Below are positions 36,225 to 44,638 of a stretch of DNA of 63,347 nt, piece after piece. The notes beneath the pieces were generated by a model that saw only the letters and a program-made list of their open reading frames with translations, was not told the origin of the DNA and searched no databases. The translations under genes were made by a program, and so were the position numbers. The stretch comes from Myxococcales bacterium (lineage in GTDB: Bacteria; Myxococcota_A; Polyangia; Nannocystales; Nannocystaceae), in contig JAAZXR010000023.1 of the NCBI GenBank assembly GCA_014240065.1, positions 1 to 63,347 of the forward strand. Reading direction: 5' to 3'. Each line of letters begins with the position of its first letter. The stretch's first letter is position 1.

Positions 36225-37689
36225 TCACGCAACGAAACCCCCTCCGTCGGGCAAGCAGATCGAGCTCGACAAGTCCTCTCTTTGGGGCAAACTTTGGCTG
36301 ATCGGCGCCGGGATGGCGGCCGCCGGACTCGGCGGGTGGTTCGCGATGAAGGGGCACGACGAAGGGCACGCCTGGAGCGCGCTCCTCACCGCCTACTTCT
36401 TCGCGTGGGCGCTCGCCCTGGGCGGCTTGTTCTTTGTGATCGTGCAGCACCTCGTGCGCGCGCAGTGGTCCATCACCGTGCGACGGACTGCGGAGCACAT
36501 GTCCCTCGGGATCCCGTTGGTGGGCCTGGTGGGCTTGCTGATCGCGTTTGGTGGCTCCCACTCGCTCTACGAGTGGACCCACGACGAGGTCCCGTTTGAG
36601 ACCACCGACCCGGCGATCTGCGGGGAGGAGGCGCTCGCGAAGGCGAAGGCGCATCAGGTGGAGCACGGGCACGGCATCGAACCCGGTGAGACGGTCGATC
36701 ACGACGGCCCGCTGTACAAGCGATCGTGGGTGAAGGGCGAGCCGGTCTCGTGCTTCAAGCTGCGACCGATCGAAGAGGACGAGATGATCTCGGCGAAGCG
36801 GGCCTACCTCAACGAGGGCAGCTTTAAGTCGCGCGCCATCGCGTTCTACCTGCTGCTCAGCGGCCTCGCCATCATGTTCTGGCGCTGGTCGACGGCACAA
36901 GACAAGCTCGATCCCGAGAAGGACCGGGAGAAGATCTTGAAGATCAGCGTGCGGGCGCGTTACTTCGCGGCGCCGGCGCTCATCATCTTCGCGATGAGCC
37001 TGACCTTCGGGGCCTTTGACTTCCTGATGTCGCTGGACCCGCACTGGTTCTCGACGATCTTTGGCGTCTATATCTTCGCCGGCTCGTCGCTCACCATGTT
37101 CAGCTTCATGGCGCTGATCCTCACCTTGCTCCGTAAGTCGGGGCATCTTGAGGGGGTGGTGACCCCCGAGCACTTCCACGATCTTGGGAAGTTCATGTTC
37201 GGCTTCACCGTGTTCTGGGCCTACATCGGCTTCTCGCAGTACTTCCTCATCTGGTACGCCGACATCCCGGAGGAGACCCAATGGTTCGCCTACCGCGGAC
37301 ACGGCCAGTGGCTGTACGTCAGCCTGGCGGTGGTGTTCGGTCGCTTCGTGGTGCCCTGGTTCGGGCTTTTGCGGCGCGGCTGGAAGCGGAACATGAACTA
37401 CCTCATCTTCGCGGCCGTCTTCATCATCGCCATGGAGTACGTGGACATGTTCTGGCTGGTGCAGCCCGCGCACGCGCACCACGCGGCGGTGGCGGCCATG
37501 ATCAACCTGGATTTCGAGACCGCGCACGCGGTGTCGACCCACGTGCATGTGGGCGCCCTCGACGCGCTGGCGCTGCTCGGCACCTTCGGGCTGTTTTTGT
37601 CGGCCTTCGGCTGGTCCTTGGCCAACAGCAAGCTCATCCCCATCAACGATCCTCGCATCCGTGATGCGATCAACCACGAGAACTTCTAG
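36217..37689 (+). CDS. actF: ACIII membrane subunit ActF
   Basis: A 490-residue membrane protein with about ten transmembrane helices, a paralog of ActC that contributes to the proposed proton path of ACIII. The polar insertion between helices 3 and 4 (about residues 125-200, Glu/His-rich) is typical of ActF. The final helices contain EYVDMFWLVQP and THVHVGALDALALLG. It completes actABCDEF and overlaps actE. Confidence 0.92.
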   Translation: MGSHATKPPPSGKQIELDKSSLWGKLWLIGAGMAAAGLGGWFAMKGHDEGHAWSALLTAYFFAWALALGGLFFVIVQHLVRAQWSITVRRTAEHMSLGIPLVGLVGLLIAFGGSHSLYEWTHDEVPFETTDPAICGEEALAKAKAHQVEHGHGIEPGETVDHDGPLYKRSWVKGEPVSCFKLRPIEEDEMISAKRAYLNEGSFKSRAIAFYLLLSGLAIMFWRWSTAQDKLDPEKDREKILKISVRARYFAAPALIIFAMSLTFGAFDFLMSLDPHWFSTIFGVYIFAGSSLTMFSFMALILTLLRKSGHLEGVVTPEHFHDLGKFMFGFTVFWAYIGFSQYFLIWYADIPEETQWFAYRGHGQWLYVSLAVVFGRFVVPWFGLLRRGWKRNMNYLIFAAVFIIAMEYVDMFWLVQPAHAHHAAVAAMINLDFETAHAVSTHVHVGALDALALLGTFGLFLSAFGWSLANSKLIPINDPRIRDAINHENF

Positions 37690-37709
37690 GTCAAGAACGG
37701 AGCGACAAG

Positions 37710-38210
37710 ATGAGTCAAGACGAACATCATGAGCACGACGGCGGACATGAACTCGAGGGCCTCAACGTGATGAGCCTGTTCAAGGTGATCGGCGTTTCCA
37801 TCGTATTGGTGTACGCCTCCATCGTGGGGGTCACGCAGCTATTTTACCAGCAGCGAGCGGGCATCATCCTGGACAACAGCGACTACACCTTCCTTGAGGA
37901 TCAGCGCGCGCAGGAGTCCAAGATGCTGGCGGGAATTGAAGGAATCTCCGCGGAGGTCGCCAAGGATCCCAAGAAGTTGGTGGCGTCCCCGCCGCCCGAA
38001 GGTTGGGTTCACCCCGACGACATCGCCGCTGGGGTGACCGCCAGCCCGGCCGCAGGCGCCGCGCCCGCGCCTGGCGCCGCAACACCGGCAGGAGCGGCGC
38101 CCGCTGCGAAGCCCGCGACCGCCGCGCCAACGCCCGCCGCGGTCGCCAAACCGGCGCCTGCGAACGCGAGCGCCAAGCCCGCCACGCCAGATACGGCTAC
38201 AAAAAAGTAG
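37710..38210 (+). CDS. Small ACIII-linked membrane protein with Ala/Pro tail
   Basis: A 166-residue protein with a His/Glu-rich N-terminus (HHEHDGGHE), one transmembrane helix (about 24-45), a short domain with EGWVHPDDIAAG, and a C-terminal tail of about 55 residues made almost wholly of Ala, Pro, Lys and Thr. It lies between actF and the SCO gene, where some ACIII operons carry an extra small subunit (ActG) or an assembly factor. The EGWxHP segment resembles short cytochrome-linked subunits, but I cannot assign it. The Ala/Pro tail could reach across the periplasm. Confidence 0.75.
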   Translation: MSQDEHHEHDGGHELEGLNVMSLFKVIGVSIVLVYASIVGVTQLFYQQRAGIILDNSDYTFLEDQRAQESKMLAGIEGISAEVAKDPKKLVASPPPEGWVHPDDIAAGVTASPAAGAAPAPGAATPAGAAPAAKPATAAPTPAAVAKPAPANASAKPATPDTATKK

Positions 38211-38219
38211 ACACGTTTG

Positions 38220-39077
38220 ATGCTCTTCACCTCTCACATTGGGCGCCTCGCCCTCGCCCTCGCCACAACGGTCGCGACCCTCGCGCCCGCAGTCGCGTGG
38301 GCGGGTGATGCGTCGACGGCCGCGCCAAACTCGGCCGAGGCGAACGAGATCGACGTGCAAGAGCACCTCGGCGAGTTTGTGGACCGCTCGCTCACGTTCA
38401 CCGACTACACCGGCGAGGAGGTGCAGCTTGGCGACTTCCTCGACGGCGAGCGCCCGATCCTTCTGACCTTGAACTACTACCGGTGTCCCGTGCTTTGTAA
38501 TGTTCAGCTCAACGCGCTGACCGAGGCGCTGCGTGAGCTGGAGTGGACCCCAGGAGACGAGCACTTCCAAGTCGTCACCATCAGCCTCGACCCACGCGAG
38601 GGGCAGACGCACGCGGAGGGCAAGCGCCGCGTGCACCTCGCCTCGCTCGAGCGCGGCGAGGACGTCGGCTGGACCTTCCTCACCGGGGACGCCATCAACA
38701 TCAAACTTTTGGCGGCGCAGCTTGGGATCGGCTACGCCTACGACAAAGAGCAAGATCAATATGCTCACCCACCCGTGGTGACGTTCGTCTCTCCGAAGGG
38801 AAAGATCGCGCGATATATCTACGGGCTTACCTACGATCCCCGTGACCTGAAGTTCGGCCTCCTTGAGGCGGCAGAGGGTCGCGTGGGCAGCACGATGGAT
38901 AAACTCATCCTCTCGTGCTTTCACTATGACGCAACACTAGGGAGGTACGGACCGTTCGCCATGGGCATTATGCGCTTGGGCGGGGGGTTCATGGTCCTGC
39001 TCCTCGGGGCCGTCCTCTACTTCTTCTGGCGCCGCGAGCGCCACTTTCCCGCGAAACCTGCGGAGGCATTGTCGTGA
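38220..39077 (+). CDS. SCO1/SenC family protein beside the oxidase genes
   Basis: A 285-residue SCO-type thioredoxin-fold protein with a cleavable signal peptide (to about AWA-GD, residue 29), copper-site cysteines Cys89 and Cys93 in YRCPVLCN, and a histidine in YAHPPVVTF near 182. Unlike the SCO at 28127 it has a C-terminal transmembrane helix (about 250-270) and is longer. Its position directly before coxB and its GTGA overlap with coxB point to CuA assembly. The ATG at 38220 is preferred over the TTG one codon earlier. Confidence 0.9.
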   Translation: MLFTSHIGRLALALATTVATLAPAVAWAGDASTAAPNSAEANEIDVQEHLGEFVDRSLTFTDYTGEEVQLGDFLDGERPILLTLNYYRCPVLCNVQLNALTEALRELEWTPGDEHFQVVTISLDPREGQTHAEGKRRVHLASLERGEDVGWTFLTGDAINIKLLAAQLGIGYAYDKEQDQYAHPPVVTFVSPKGKIARYIYGLTYDPRDLKFGLLEAAEGRVGSTMDKLILSCFHYDATLGRYGPFAMGIMRLGGGFMVLLLGAVLYFFWRRERHFPAKPAEALS

Positions 39078-40114
39078 TCGCCACGTTCATTCCACCCGAT
39101 AAGTTGGGGACACCCCCCATGTCCGAATCGCCCTGGGCGCTGCTGCCCACGGCTTCTAACCACGCCGCCGCGCTGGACACCTTGTACGTGTTCATCACCA
39201 TTTTGTGTGTGATCTCGATGATCTTGATCATCGGCGCGCAGCTGTACTTTATGGTGAAGTACCGGAAACGCTCGGACAACGACCGTACGAATCCGATCAC
39301 GCACAACACGAAGCTTGAGATCGGTTGGTCGGTGATCCCGTCGCTGTTCCTCATCGTCATCTTCGTGTGGGGTGAGGTGCAGTTCATGGACATGAGCTCC
39401 CCGCCGGCGAACGCCATCGACGTCCGAATCACCGGCCAAAAGTGGCAGTGGACCGTGGCGTATCCGCAATTCCCCGGCGGCCCCTCGCTCTCGTGCCCCG
39501 GCAACGCGGCCGACTGCGAGCCCACGGAGAAAACCCCCACGCTCTACGTGCCGCTCAACGAGCCGGTGCGCTTGACCATGAACTCTGTGGACGTGATCCA
39601 CAGCTTCTACATCCCCGCGTTCCGCGTGAAGAAGGACGTGGTCCCCGGTCGCTACAGCAACCTTTGGTTCACCGCGATTGAAGAGGGTGAGTTCCCGGTC
39701 TTCTGCACGGAATACTGCGGGGACGAGCACTCCTCCATGCTGGCCAAGGTCATCGTGCTCCCGAAGTCTGAGTGGGCCGCGACGGTGAAAAAGGCGACGG
39801 AGCTCAAGCTCGAAGAGGGCGAGACCATGGCCCACTACGGCGAGCGCTTGTACGGCATCAACGGCTGCGCCGCGTGCCACACCCTCGACGGTGAGACCAA
39901 GGTCGGACCCAGCTTCAAGGGGCTCTACGGCCGCACCGAGCAGCTGTCGGACGGCAGCAGCCTCGCCGCGGACGACAACTACATCCGCGAGTCAATCCTC
40001 GAGCCGAACGCGAAGGTCGTGGCCGGCTACTCACCCCAAATGCCCAGCTTCCAAGGCAAACTCAAAGATGAACAGATCACCGCGTTGATCGAGTTTATCA
40101 AGGCGCAAAAGTAG
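39074..40114 (+). CDS. coxB: Cytochrome caa3 oxidase subunit II with fused cytochrome c
   Basis: A 346-residue subunit II with two transmembrane helices, a CuA cupredoxin domain and a C-terminal class-I cytochrome c. CuA ligands are visible in [12 protein letters not shown] (Cys211, Cys215, His219, Met222). The upstream aromatic [11 protein letters not shown] segment is the electron entry region. The heme site is CAACH (265-269) with Met in YSPQMPSF. The fusion defines a caa3-type oxidase and means electrons can pass directly from ACIII or a cytochrome c. The GTG start overlaps the SCO stop. Confidence 0.95.
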   Translation: MIATFIPPDKLGTPPMSESPWALLPTASNHAAALDTLYVFITILCVISMILIIGAQLYFMVKYRKRSDNDRTNPITHNTKLEIGWSVIPSLFLIVIFVWGEVQFMDMSSPPANAIDVRITGQKWQWTVAYPQFPGGPSLSCPGNAADCEPTEKTPTLYVPLNEPVRLTMNSVDVIHSFYIPAFRVKKDVVPGRYSNLWFTAIEEGEFPVFCTEYCGDEHSSMLAKVIVLPKSEWAATVKKATELKLEEGETMAHYGERLYGINGCAACHTLDGETKVGPSFKGLYGRTEQLSDGSSLAADDNYIRESILEPNAKVVAGYSPQMPSFQGKLKDEQITALIEFIKAQK

Positions 40115-40134
40115 GCCGAAGGAGGAATCGAACC

Positions 40135-41757
40135 ATGTCTAACCAAACGCACGACTCGGTTGAACCCAGCTACCTGGTAGCCAAGAAGGGACTGTTGTCC
40201 TGGCTCATCACGGTGGACCACAAGCGCATCGGCCTCATGTACCTCGTGGCCACGCTGTTTTTCTTTATGGTGGCGGGCTTGCTCGCCATCCTCCTGCGGA
40301 CGGAGCTGTTCACGCCCGGCCAAGACTTCATGAGCGCGCAGACCTACAACCAGGTCTTCACCCTCCACGGGGCGATCATGGTGTTCTTGTTCATCATCCC
40401 GTCGGTGCCGGCGGCCATGGGCAACTTCTTGCTGCCCCTGATGCTCGGCGCCCGCGATGTGGCGTTCCCCAAGCTCAACCTGCTCAGCTTCTATATCTAC
40501 TGCATCGCCGCGGTGATGCTGGTGTTGACGCTGGTGATGGGGTCCCTCGACACCGGGTGGACGTTCTACACGCCGTACTCCTCGACCACGGGCACCGCCG
40601 TCATCATGGCCACCCTCGGGGTGTTCATCGCCGGATTCAGCTCGATCCTCACGGGGCTGAACTTCGTGGTGACGGTCCACAAGATGCGCGCTCCCGGCGT
40701 GACTTGGAATCGGATGCCCCTGATGATCTGGGCGATCTACGCCACGGCGCTCATCCAGGTGCTCGCGACGCCCATCCTCGCCATCACCCTCATGCTGCTC
40801 TGCATCGAGCGGGTGCTCAGCATCGGCATCTTTGACCCGGCGCTCGGCGGCGACCCCGTGCTGTTCCAGCACTTCTTCTGGTTCTACAGCCACCCCGCCG
40901 TGTACATCATGGTGCTCCCGGGCTTCGGAATCGTCTCCGAGCTGATCACGGTGCACAGCCGCAAGCACATCTTCGGCTATCGCGCCATCGCGCTGTCCTC
41001 GGTGGCCATCGCCGTCATCTCCTTCCTCGTGTGGGGTCACCACATGTTTGTGTCGGGGCAGTCGGAGCTCGCGGGCGTGGTCTTCTCGTTCATCACCTTC
41101 GCCGTGGCGGTGCCCACCGCGATCAAGGTGCTGTCGTGGGTCGCCACGCTCTACGGCGGGTCCATTCGCTACACCACGCCCATGTGGTACGCGATGATCT
41201 TTTTGTGGACCTTCACTGTGGGCGGACTGACCGGGCTGTACCTCTCGACGCTGTCCACCGACGTCCACTTGCACGACACCTACTTCGTCGTGGCGCACTT
41301 CCACTACGTGATGGTGGGTGGCACGGTCATCGCCTTCCTCGGCGGGCTGTTCCACTGGTTCCCGAAGATGTTCGGGCGCATGTACAACGAGCGGGCAGGG
41401 GCCATCTCGGCGCTGCTCGTGTTCATCGGCTTCAACGTGACCTTCGGGACCCAGTTCTTCCTGGGCCACCAGGGCATGCCGCGCCGCTACTACGCGTACC
41501 TGCCTGAGTACGAGTACCTGCACCAAATCTCCACCGTGGGATCGTGGGTCCTCGCCGCCGGCCTGTTCCTGGTCCTGTTCACCCTGCTCGCAGGGCTCAA
41601 GTTCGGGAAACACGCGCCGGCCAACCCTTGGGGCGGCGTCTCCTTGGAGTGGCACACCGCCACGCCACCCATCGAGCATAACTTCCACCACATCCCGCAC
41701 GTGGAGAGTGGCCCTTACGACTTCCCAGAGATCGACTGGGACAGCGCGAAACACTGA
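40135..41757 (+). CDS. coxA: Cytochrome c oxidase subunit I (A2-type heme-copper)
   Basis: A 540-residue catalytic subunit with 12 transmembrane helices. CuB ligands are His253, His302 and His303, with the cross-linking Tyr257 in YSHPAVYI. Heme a and a3 ligands lie in [14 protein letters not shown] (His388, His390). The helix VI motif is YSHPA rather than GHPEV, so the D-channel Glu is missing and the YS pair marks the A2 subfamily. K-channel residues Thr328 and Lys331 are kept in PTAIKV. A strong AAGGAGG precedes the ATG. Translocates protons while reducing oxygen to water. Confidence 0.96.
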   Translation: MSNQTHDSVEPSYLVAKKGLLSWLITVDHKRIGLMYLVATLFFFMVAGLLAILLRTELFTPGQDFMSAQTYNQVFTLHGAIMVFLFIIPSVPAAMGNFLLPLMLGARDVAFPKLNLLSFYIYCIAAVMLVLTLVMGSLDTGWTFYTPYSSTTGTAVIMATLGVFIAGFSSILTGLNFVVTVHKMRAPGVTWNRMPLMIWAIYATALIQVLATPILAITLMLLCIERVLSIGIFDPALGGDPVLFQHFFWFYSHPAVYIMVLPGFGIVSELITVHSRKHIFGYRAIALSSVAIAVISFLVWGHHMFVSGQSELAGVVFSFITFAVAVPTAIKVLSWVATLYGGSIRYTTPMWYAMIFLWTFTVGGLTGLYLSTLSTDVHLHDTYFVVAHFHYVMVGGTVIAFLGGLFHWFPKMFGRMYNERAGAISALLVFIGFNVTFGTQFFLGHQGMPRRYYAYLPEYEYLHQISTVGSWVLAAGLFLVLFTLLAGLKFGKHAPANPWGGVSLEWHTATPPIEHNFHHIPHVESGPYDFPEIDWDSAKH

Positions 41758-41780
41758 CGGACCGACGGAGAATCTCTGAA

Positions 41781-42461
41781 ATGAGCAGCTCAAACGCTTC
41801 CAACGAGCGCCCCGCGTGGGTCGCCCATCACTTCGACACTGCGGGACAGCAGGTCTCCTCCGCCAAACTCGGCATGTGGCTGTTTTTGGCCACGGAGGCC
41901 CTGATGTTCTCGGGTCTGTTCCTCGCCTACTTCCTGATTCGAAAGCTCCACCCGGACATGGTCTTGGTGGCTTCCGAGGAGCTCAACAAGGCCTACGGCG
42001 GCGTCAACACCGTGGTCCTCATCTTCTCCTCCTTCACCATGGCGCTCGGGGTTCGGGCCGCGCAGGTGGGGAATCAAAAGTCCCTCGAGCGCAACCTGAT
42101 GATCACCATCGCCTGCGCGTTCATCTTCATGGGGGTCAAGTACATCGAGTACTCCGCGAAGATTCATCACGGCCTGTTGCCGTGGAACTTCTTCGACATG
42201 GAGAAGGCGGCCCATCACAGCGCCGCGCTCGCGTCCTTTGAGTACACGCCGATGTTCTTCGGCATCTACTTCACGATGACCGGCCTGCACGGGCTCCACG
42301 TGGTCATCGGGATCGGCGTGCTCACCTGGATCCTTATTCGCGCGCGTCGCCGCGAGTTCACCCCAGACAACTACGTGGCAGTGGAGAACGTCGGGCTCTA
42401 CTGGCACATCGTTGACCTTGTCTGGATTTTCCTCTTCCCGCTCTTGTACCTGGTGAAGTGA
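41781..42461 (+). CDS. coxC: Cytochrome c oxidase subunit III
   Basis: A 226-residue subunit III with about five to seven transmembrane helices. It includes the conserved segments [30 protein letters not shown] and the C-terminal [20 protein letters not shown]. It is part of the coxBACD set and follows coxA by 23 bases. Confidence 0.94.
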   Translation: MSSSNASNERPAWVAHHFDTAGQQVSSAKLGMWLFLATEALMFSGLFLAYFLIRKLHPDMVLVASEELNKAYGGVNTVVLIFSSFTMALGVRAAQVGNQKSLERNLMITIACAFIFMGVKYIEYSAKIHHGLLPWNFFDMEKAAHHSAALASFEYTPMFFGIYFTMTGLHGLHVVIGIGVLTWILIRARRREFTPDNYVAVENVGLYWHIVDLVWIFLFPLLYLVK

Positions 42462-42470
42462 GGTTCGATC

Positions 42471-42914
42471 ATGTCTGAATATGTCTTCTTGAACGGTAAG
42501 CGGGTGGAGAACCCGCATGAGAGTCACCACCACATCAGCCCGGTCATCGTCTACGTGGCGGTGTTTGCCGCGCTGCTCGTCCTCACAGGGCTGACCTACG
42601 CCGTGTCCTTCGCGAACTTGGGGCCGGGCTCGCTGCCGGTCGCCATGTTGGTGGCGACCATGAAGGCTTCGTTGGTGGTCGCGTTCTTCATGCACCTCGC
42701 CTACGAGGATCGCTTCTATCTCTTCATGTTTTTGACCAGCTTGGTCCTGATCGCCCTGTTCTTCGGGTTCGTGTTGTTCGACGTGAACGCCGCAGGCGCG
42801 CTCAACGACGAGCAGGCCGTGGGCGTGCCGCGCCTCGAGGAGGGGCTCAAGGCCTCGGAGACGGCGCCCGTCGCCGGTGAGGTCGAAGCGCCGGCGCCCG
42901 ACGCGGGCCACTGA
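42471..42914 (+). CDS. coxD: Cytochrome c oxidase subunit IV-like protein
   Basis: A 147-residue protein with three transmembrane helices of the bacterial subunit IV (COX4-type) family, with the conserved MKASLVVAFFMHL segment. A polar, acidic C-terminal tail of about 45 residues extends beyond the family core. It is the last gene of the respiratory operon and is followed by a terminator. Confidence 0.88.
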   Translation: MSEYVFLNGKRVENPHESHHHISPVIVYVAVFAALLVLTGLTYAVSFANLGPGSLPVAMLVATMKASLVVAFFMHLAYEDRFYLFMFLTSLVLIALFFGFVLFDVNAAGALNDEQAVGVPRLEEGLKASETAPVAGEVEAPAPDAGH

Positions 42915-42940
42915 CGTGGGCGCCGAGCGCTCACGATTCG

Positions 42941-42969
42941 AAACAACCTCGCCTCGGCGGGGTTTTTTC
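42941..42969 (+). terminator. Rho-independent terminator of the ACIII-caa3 operon
   Basis: AACCTCGC (42945-42952) pairs with GCGGGGTT (57-64 of the same hundred, one G-T wobble) around a CTCG loop, and six T residues follow. It closes a transcript of about 13 kb. Confidence 0.82.
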
Positions 42970-43079
42970 GTGGCCGCGAGGGGAGGCATCTCACCGCAGG
43001 AGCGCGGATGTTGGGGGCCCACACGGCCGTTGGTGGTGTCGCGCAACGTGGTGCGATATGGCACAGTGGACGGCGACTG

Positions 43080-44186
43080 ATGTTGGTGCGACTTCGAACG
43101 ACGACGAGCGACGCGGCCCGGGACCCAGGTGTCGCTGGCGAGCATGGGGCCGTCGCGGTCCGCGGAGTCCTGCGCGATCGGCTCGACCGCCGGGTGCGCT
43201 ACGTGCGGATGTCGCTCACAGACCGGTGCAACCTGCGCTGCACCTATTGCATGCCGCGCGAGGGCGTGGACCACGTGGACCGGGCCGAGCTCTTGACGTT
43301 TGAGGAGATCGAGCGGCTCGCGGCCGCGCTCGCGGGCCTCGGGGTCACGAAGATGCGCTTGACCGGCGGCGAGCCTACGCTGCGGAGGGATCTGCCGGAC
43401 CTCGTCCGGCGGTTGCGGTCCATCCCGTCCATCGACGCCACCGACGGCAGGCTCCGCGTGTTCATGACCACCAACGGGATCCTGCTCCCCGGACTGGCAG
43501 CCGCGCTCGCTGAGGCCGGGCTTTGCGGCCTGACGGTGAGCCTCGACACCCTCGATCCGGACAAATTCCGGGCGATCACCCGCGCAGGTGCTCTCCCGCG
43601 CGTTATCGAAGGTGTTGAGGCGGCGCGCGTCGCTGGACAACCGGGGCTCAAACTCAACACGGTCGCGATCCGGGGCTTCAACGACGAGGAGCTGCACGCG
43701 CTGTGTCGGTTCGCGTGGGCGCGGGGCATGACCCCTCGGTTCATCGAGACCATGCCGATGGCGGGAGGGGCGCTCTACGTCCCTGGAGAGCTCATGCCGG
43801 CCGCGCAGGTGCGCGCACAGATCGCTGGCCAGCTTGGGGCTTCGGTGCGGCCGCACCACGGGGGCGACTTCGAGGCCGCGGGGCCGGCGTCCTATTGGCG
43901 GGTGGACGGTGGCGCGGACGATGGGCGCGTCTTCGGCACCATCGGCGCCATGACAGAGAACTTCTGTGAGCGCTGCAACCGGCTGCGAATCTCGGCGCGC
44001 GGTCAACTGCACGGCTGCCTCGCGTATGACGACGCCTTCGATCTTCGCAGAGCCCTCCGGGATGGCGAGGAAGGCGCGGTGCGAGAGGTCCTAGGCGCGG
44101 CGCTAGGCCAGAAACGAGCCGCCCACGATTTTCGGCTCGACGGCGGGGGCGGACCGGTCAAACCCATGATAGGGATCGGGGGCTAA
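43080..44186 (+). CDS. moaA: GTP 3',8-cyclase MoaA (molybdenum cofactor synthesis)
   Basis: A radical-SAM enzyme that, with MoaC, converts GTP to cyclic pyranopterin monophosphate. In its 368 residues the N-terminal cluster is CNLRCTYC (Cys50, Cys54, Cys57). The C-terminal substrate-binding cluster uses Cys296, Cys299 and Cys313 in CERCNRLRISARGQLHGC, and the protein ends with the Gly-Gly tail. Other Moa genes are absent, so the placement between the oxidase and ccm operons is unexpected. ActB has a molybdopterin-type fold but is not thought to bind the cofactor. The ATG at 43080 is chosen; a longer frame starts at 43008. Confidence 0.94.
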   Translation: MLVRLRTTTSDAARDPGVAGEHGAVAVRGVLRDRLDRRVRYVRMSLTDRCNLRCTYCMPREGVDHVDRAELLTFEEIERLAAALAGLGVTKMRLTGGEPTLRRDLPDLVRRLRSIPSIDATDGRLRVFMTTNGILLPGLAAALAEAGLCGLTVSLDTLDPDKFRAITRAGALPRVIEGVEAARVAGQPGLKLNTVAIRGFNDEELHALCRFAWARGMTPRFIETMPMAGGALYVPGELMPAAQVRAQIAGQLGASVRPHHGGDFEAAGPASYWRVDGGADDGRVFGTIGAMTENFCERCNRLRISARGQLHGCLAYDDAFDLRRALRDGEEGAVREVLGAALGQKRAAHDFRLDGGGGPVKPMIGIGG

Positions 44187-44188
44187 CG

Positions 44189-44611
44189 ATGACCAAGCAA
44201 GTAATGTCGCAGGTGTTCGTGGGGGTCGCGCTGCTCGGGGCGGTCGGCTTTTTGACGCTGGGTCCCACCGGGGAGACCGAGGGCGTGCTCGAATACGTCT
44301 ACGTGGACGAGGTGGTGGCCCGCGCCGGCGACTTCGCGTCGCGCGAGTTCAAGGTGCATGGGATCGTGGTGGAGGGGAGCGTCCGCCAGAAGAAAAACGA
44401 GAGCGGCGACTACATGTTTGAGATCGAGCACGAGGGCAAGCGGCTCAAGGTGCACTACACCGACATGGTGCCCGACACCTTCGCGGAGGGAGGGGAGGTG
44501 GTCCTCACCGGTCACCTCAACGCCGCGGGCGACACCGTGGAGAGCAGCGAGATGTCTGCGAAGTGCCCCTCCAAGTACGAAGAGGAGCAGCGCGCGCTGC
44601 CCACGAGCTAG
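44189..44611 (+). CDS. ccmE: Heme chaperone CcmE, CxxxY variant
   Basis: A 140-residue membrane-anchored heme chaperone for cytochrome c maturation, with an N-terminal helix (about 7-24) and an OB-fold domain. The classical family has a heme-binding His in a HxxxY motif. Here the site reads CPSKY, with Cys126 replacing His and Tyr130 kept. This is the CxxxY form known from archaea and some Desulfovibrio-type bacteria. It starts two bases after moaA and heads the ccm operon. Confidence 0.93.
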   Translation: MTKQVMSQVFVGVALLGAVGFLTLGPTGETEGVLEYVYVDEVVARAGDFASREFKVHGIVVEGSVRQKKNESGDYMFEIEHEGKRLKVHYTDMVPDTFAEGGEVVLTGHLNAAGDTVESSEMSAKCPSKYEEEQRALPTS

Positions 44612-44638
44612 AGGAACGCTCCAAGGAAGACCACCGCC

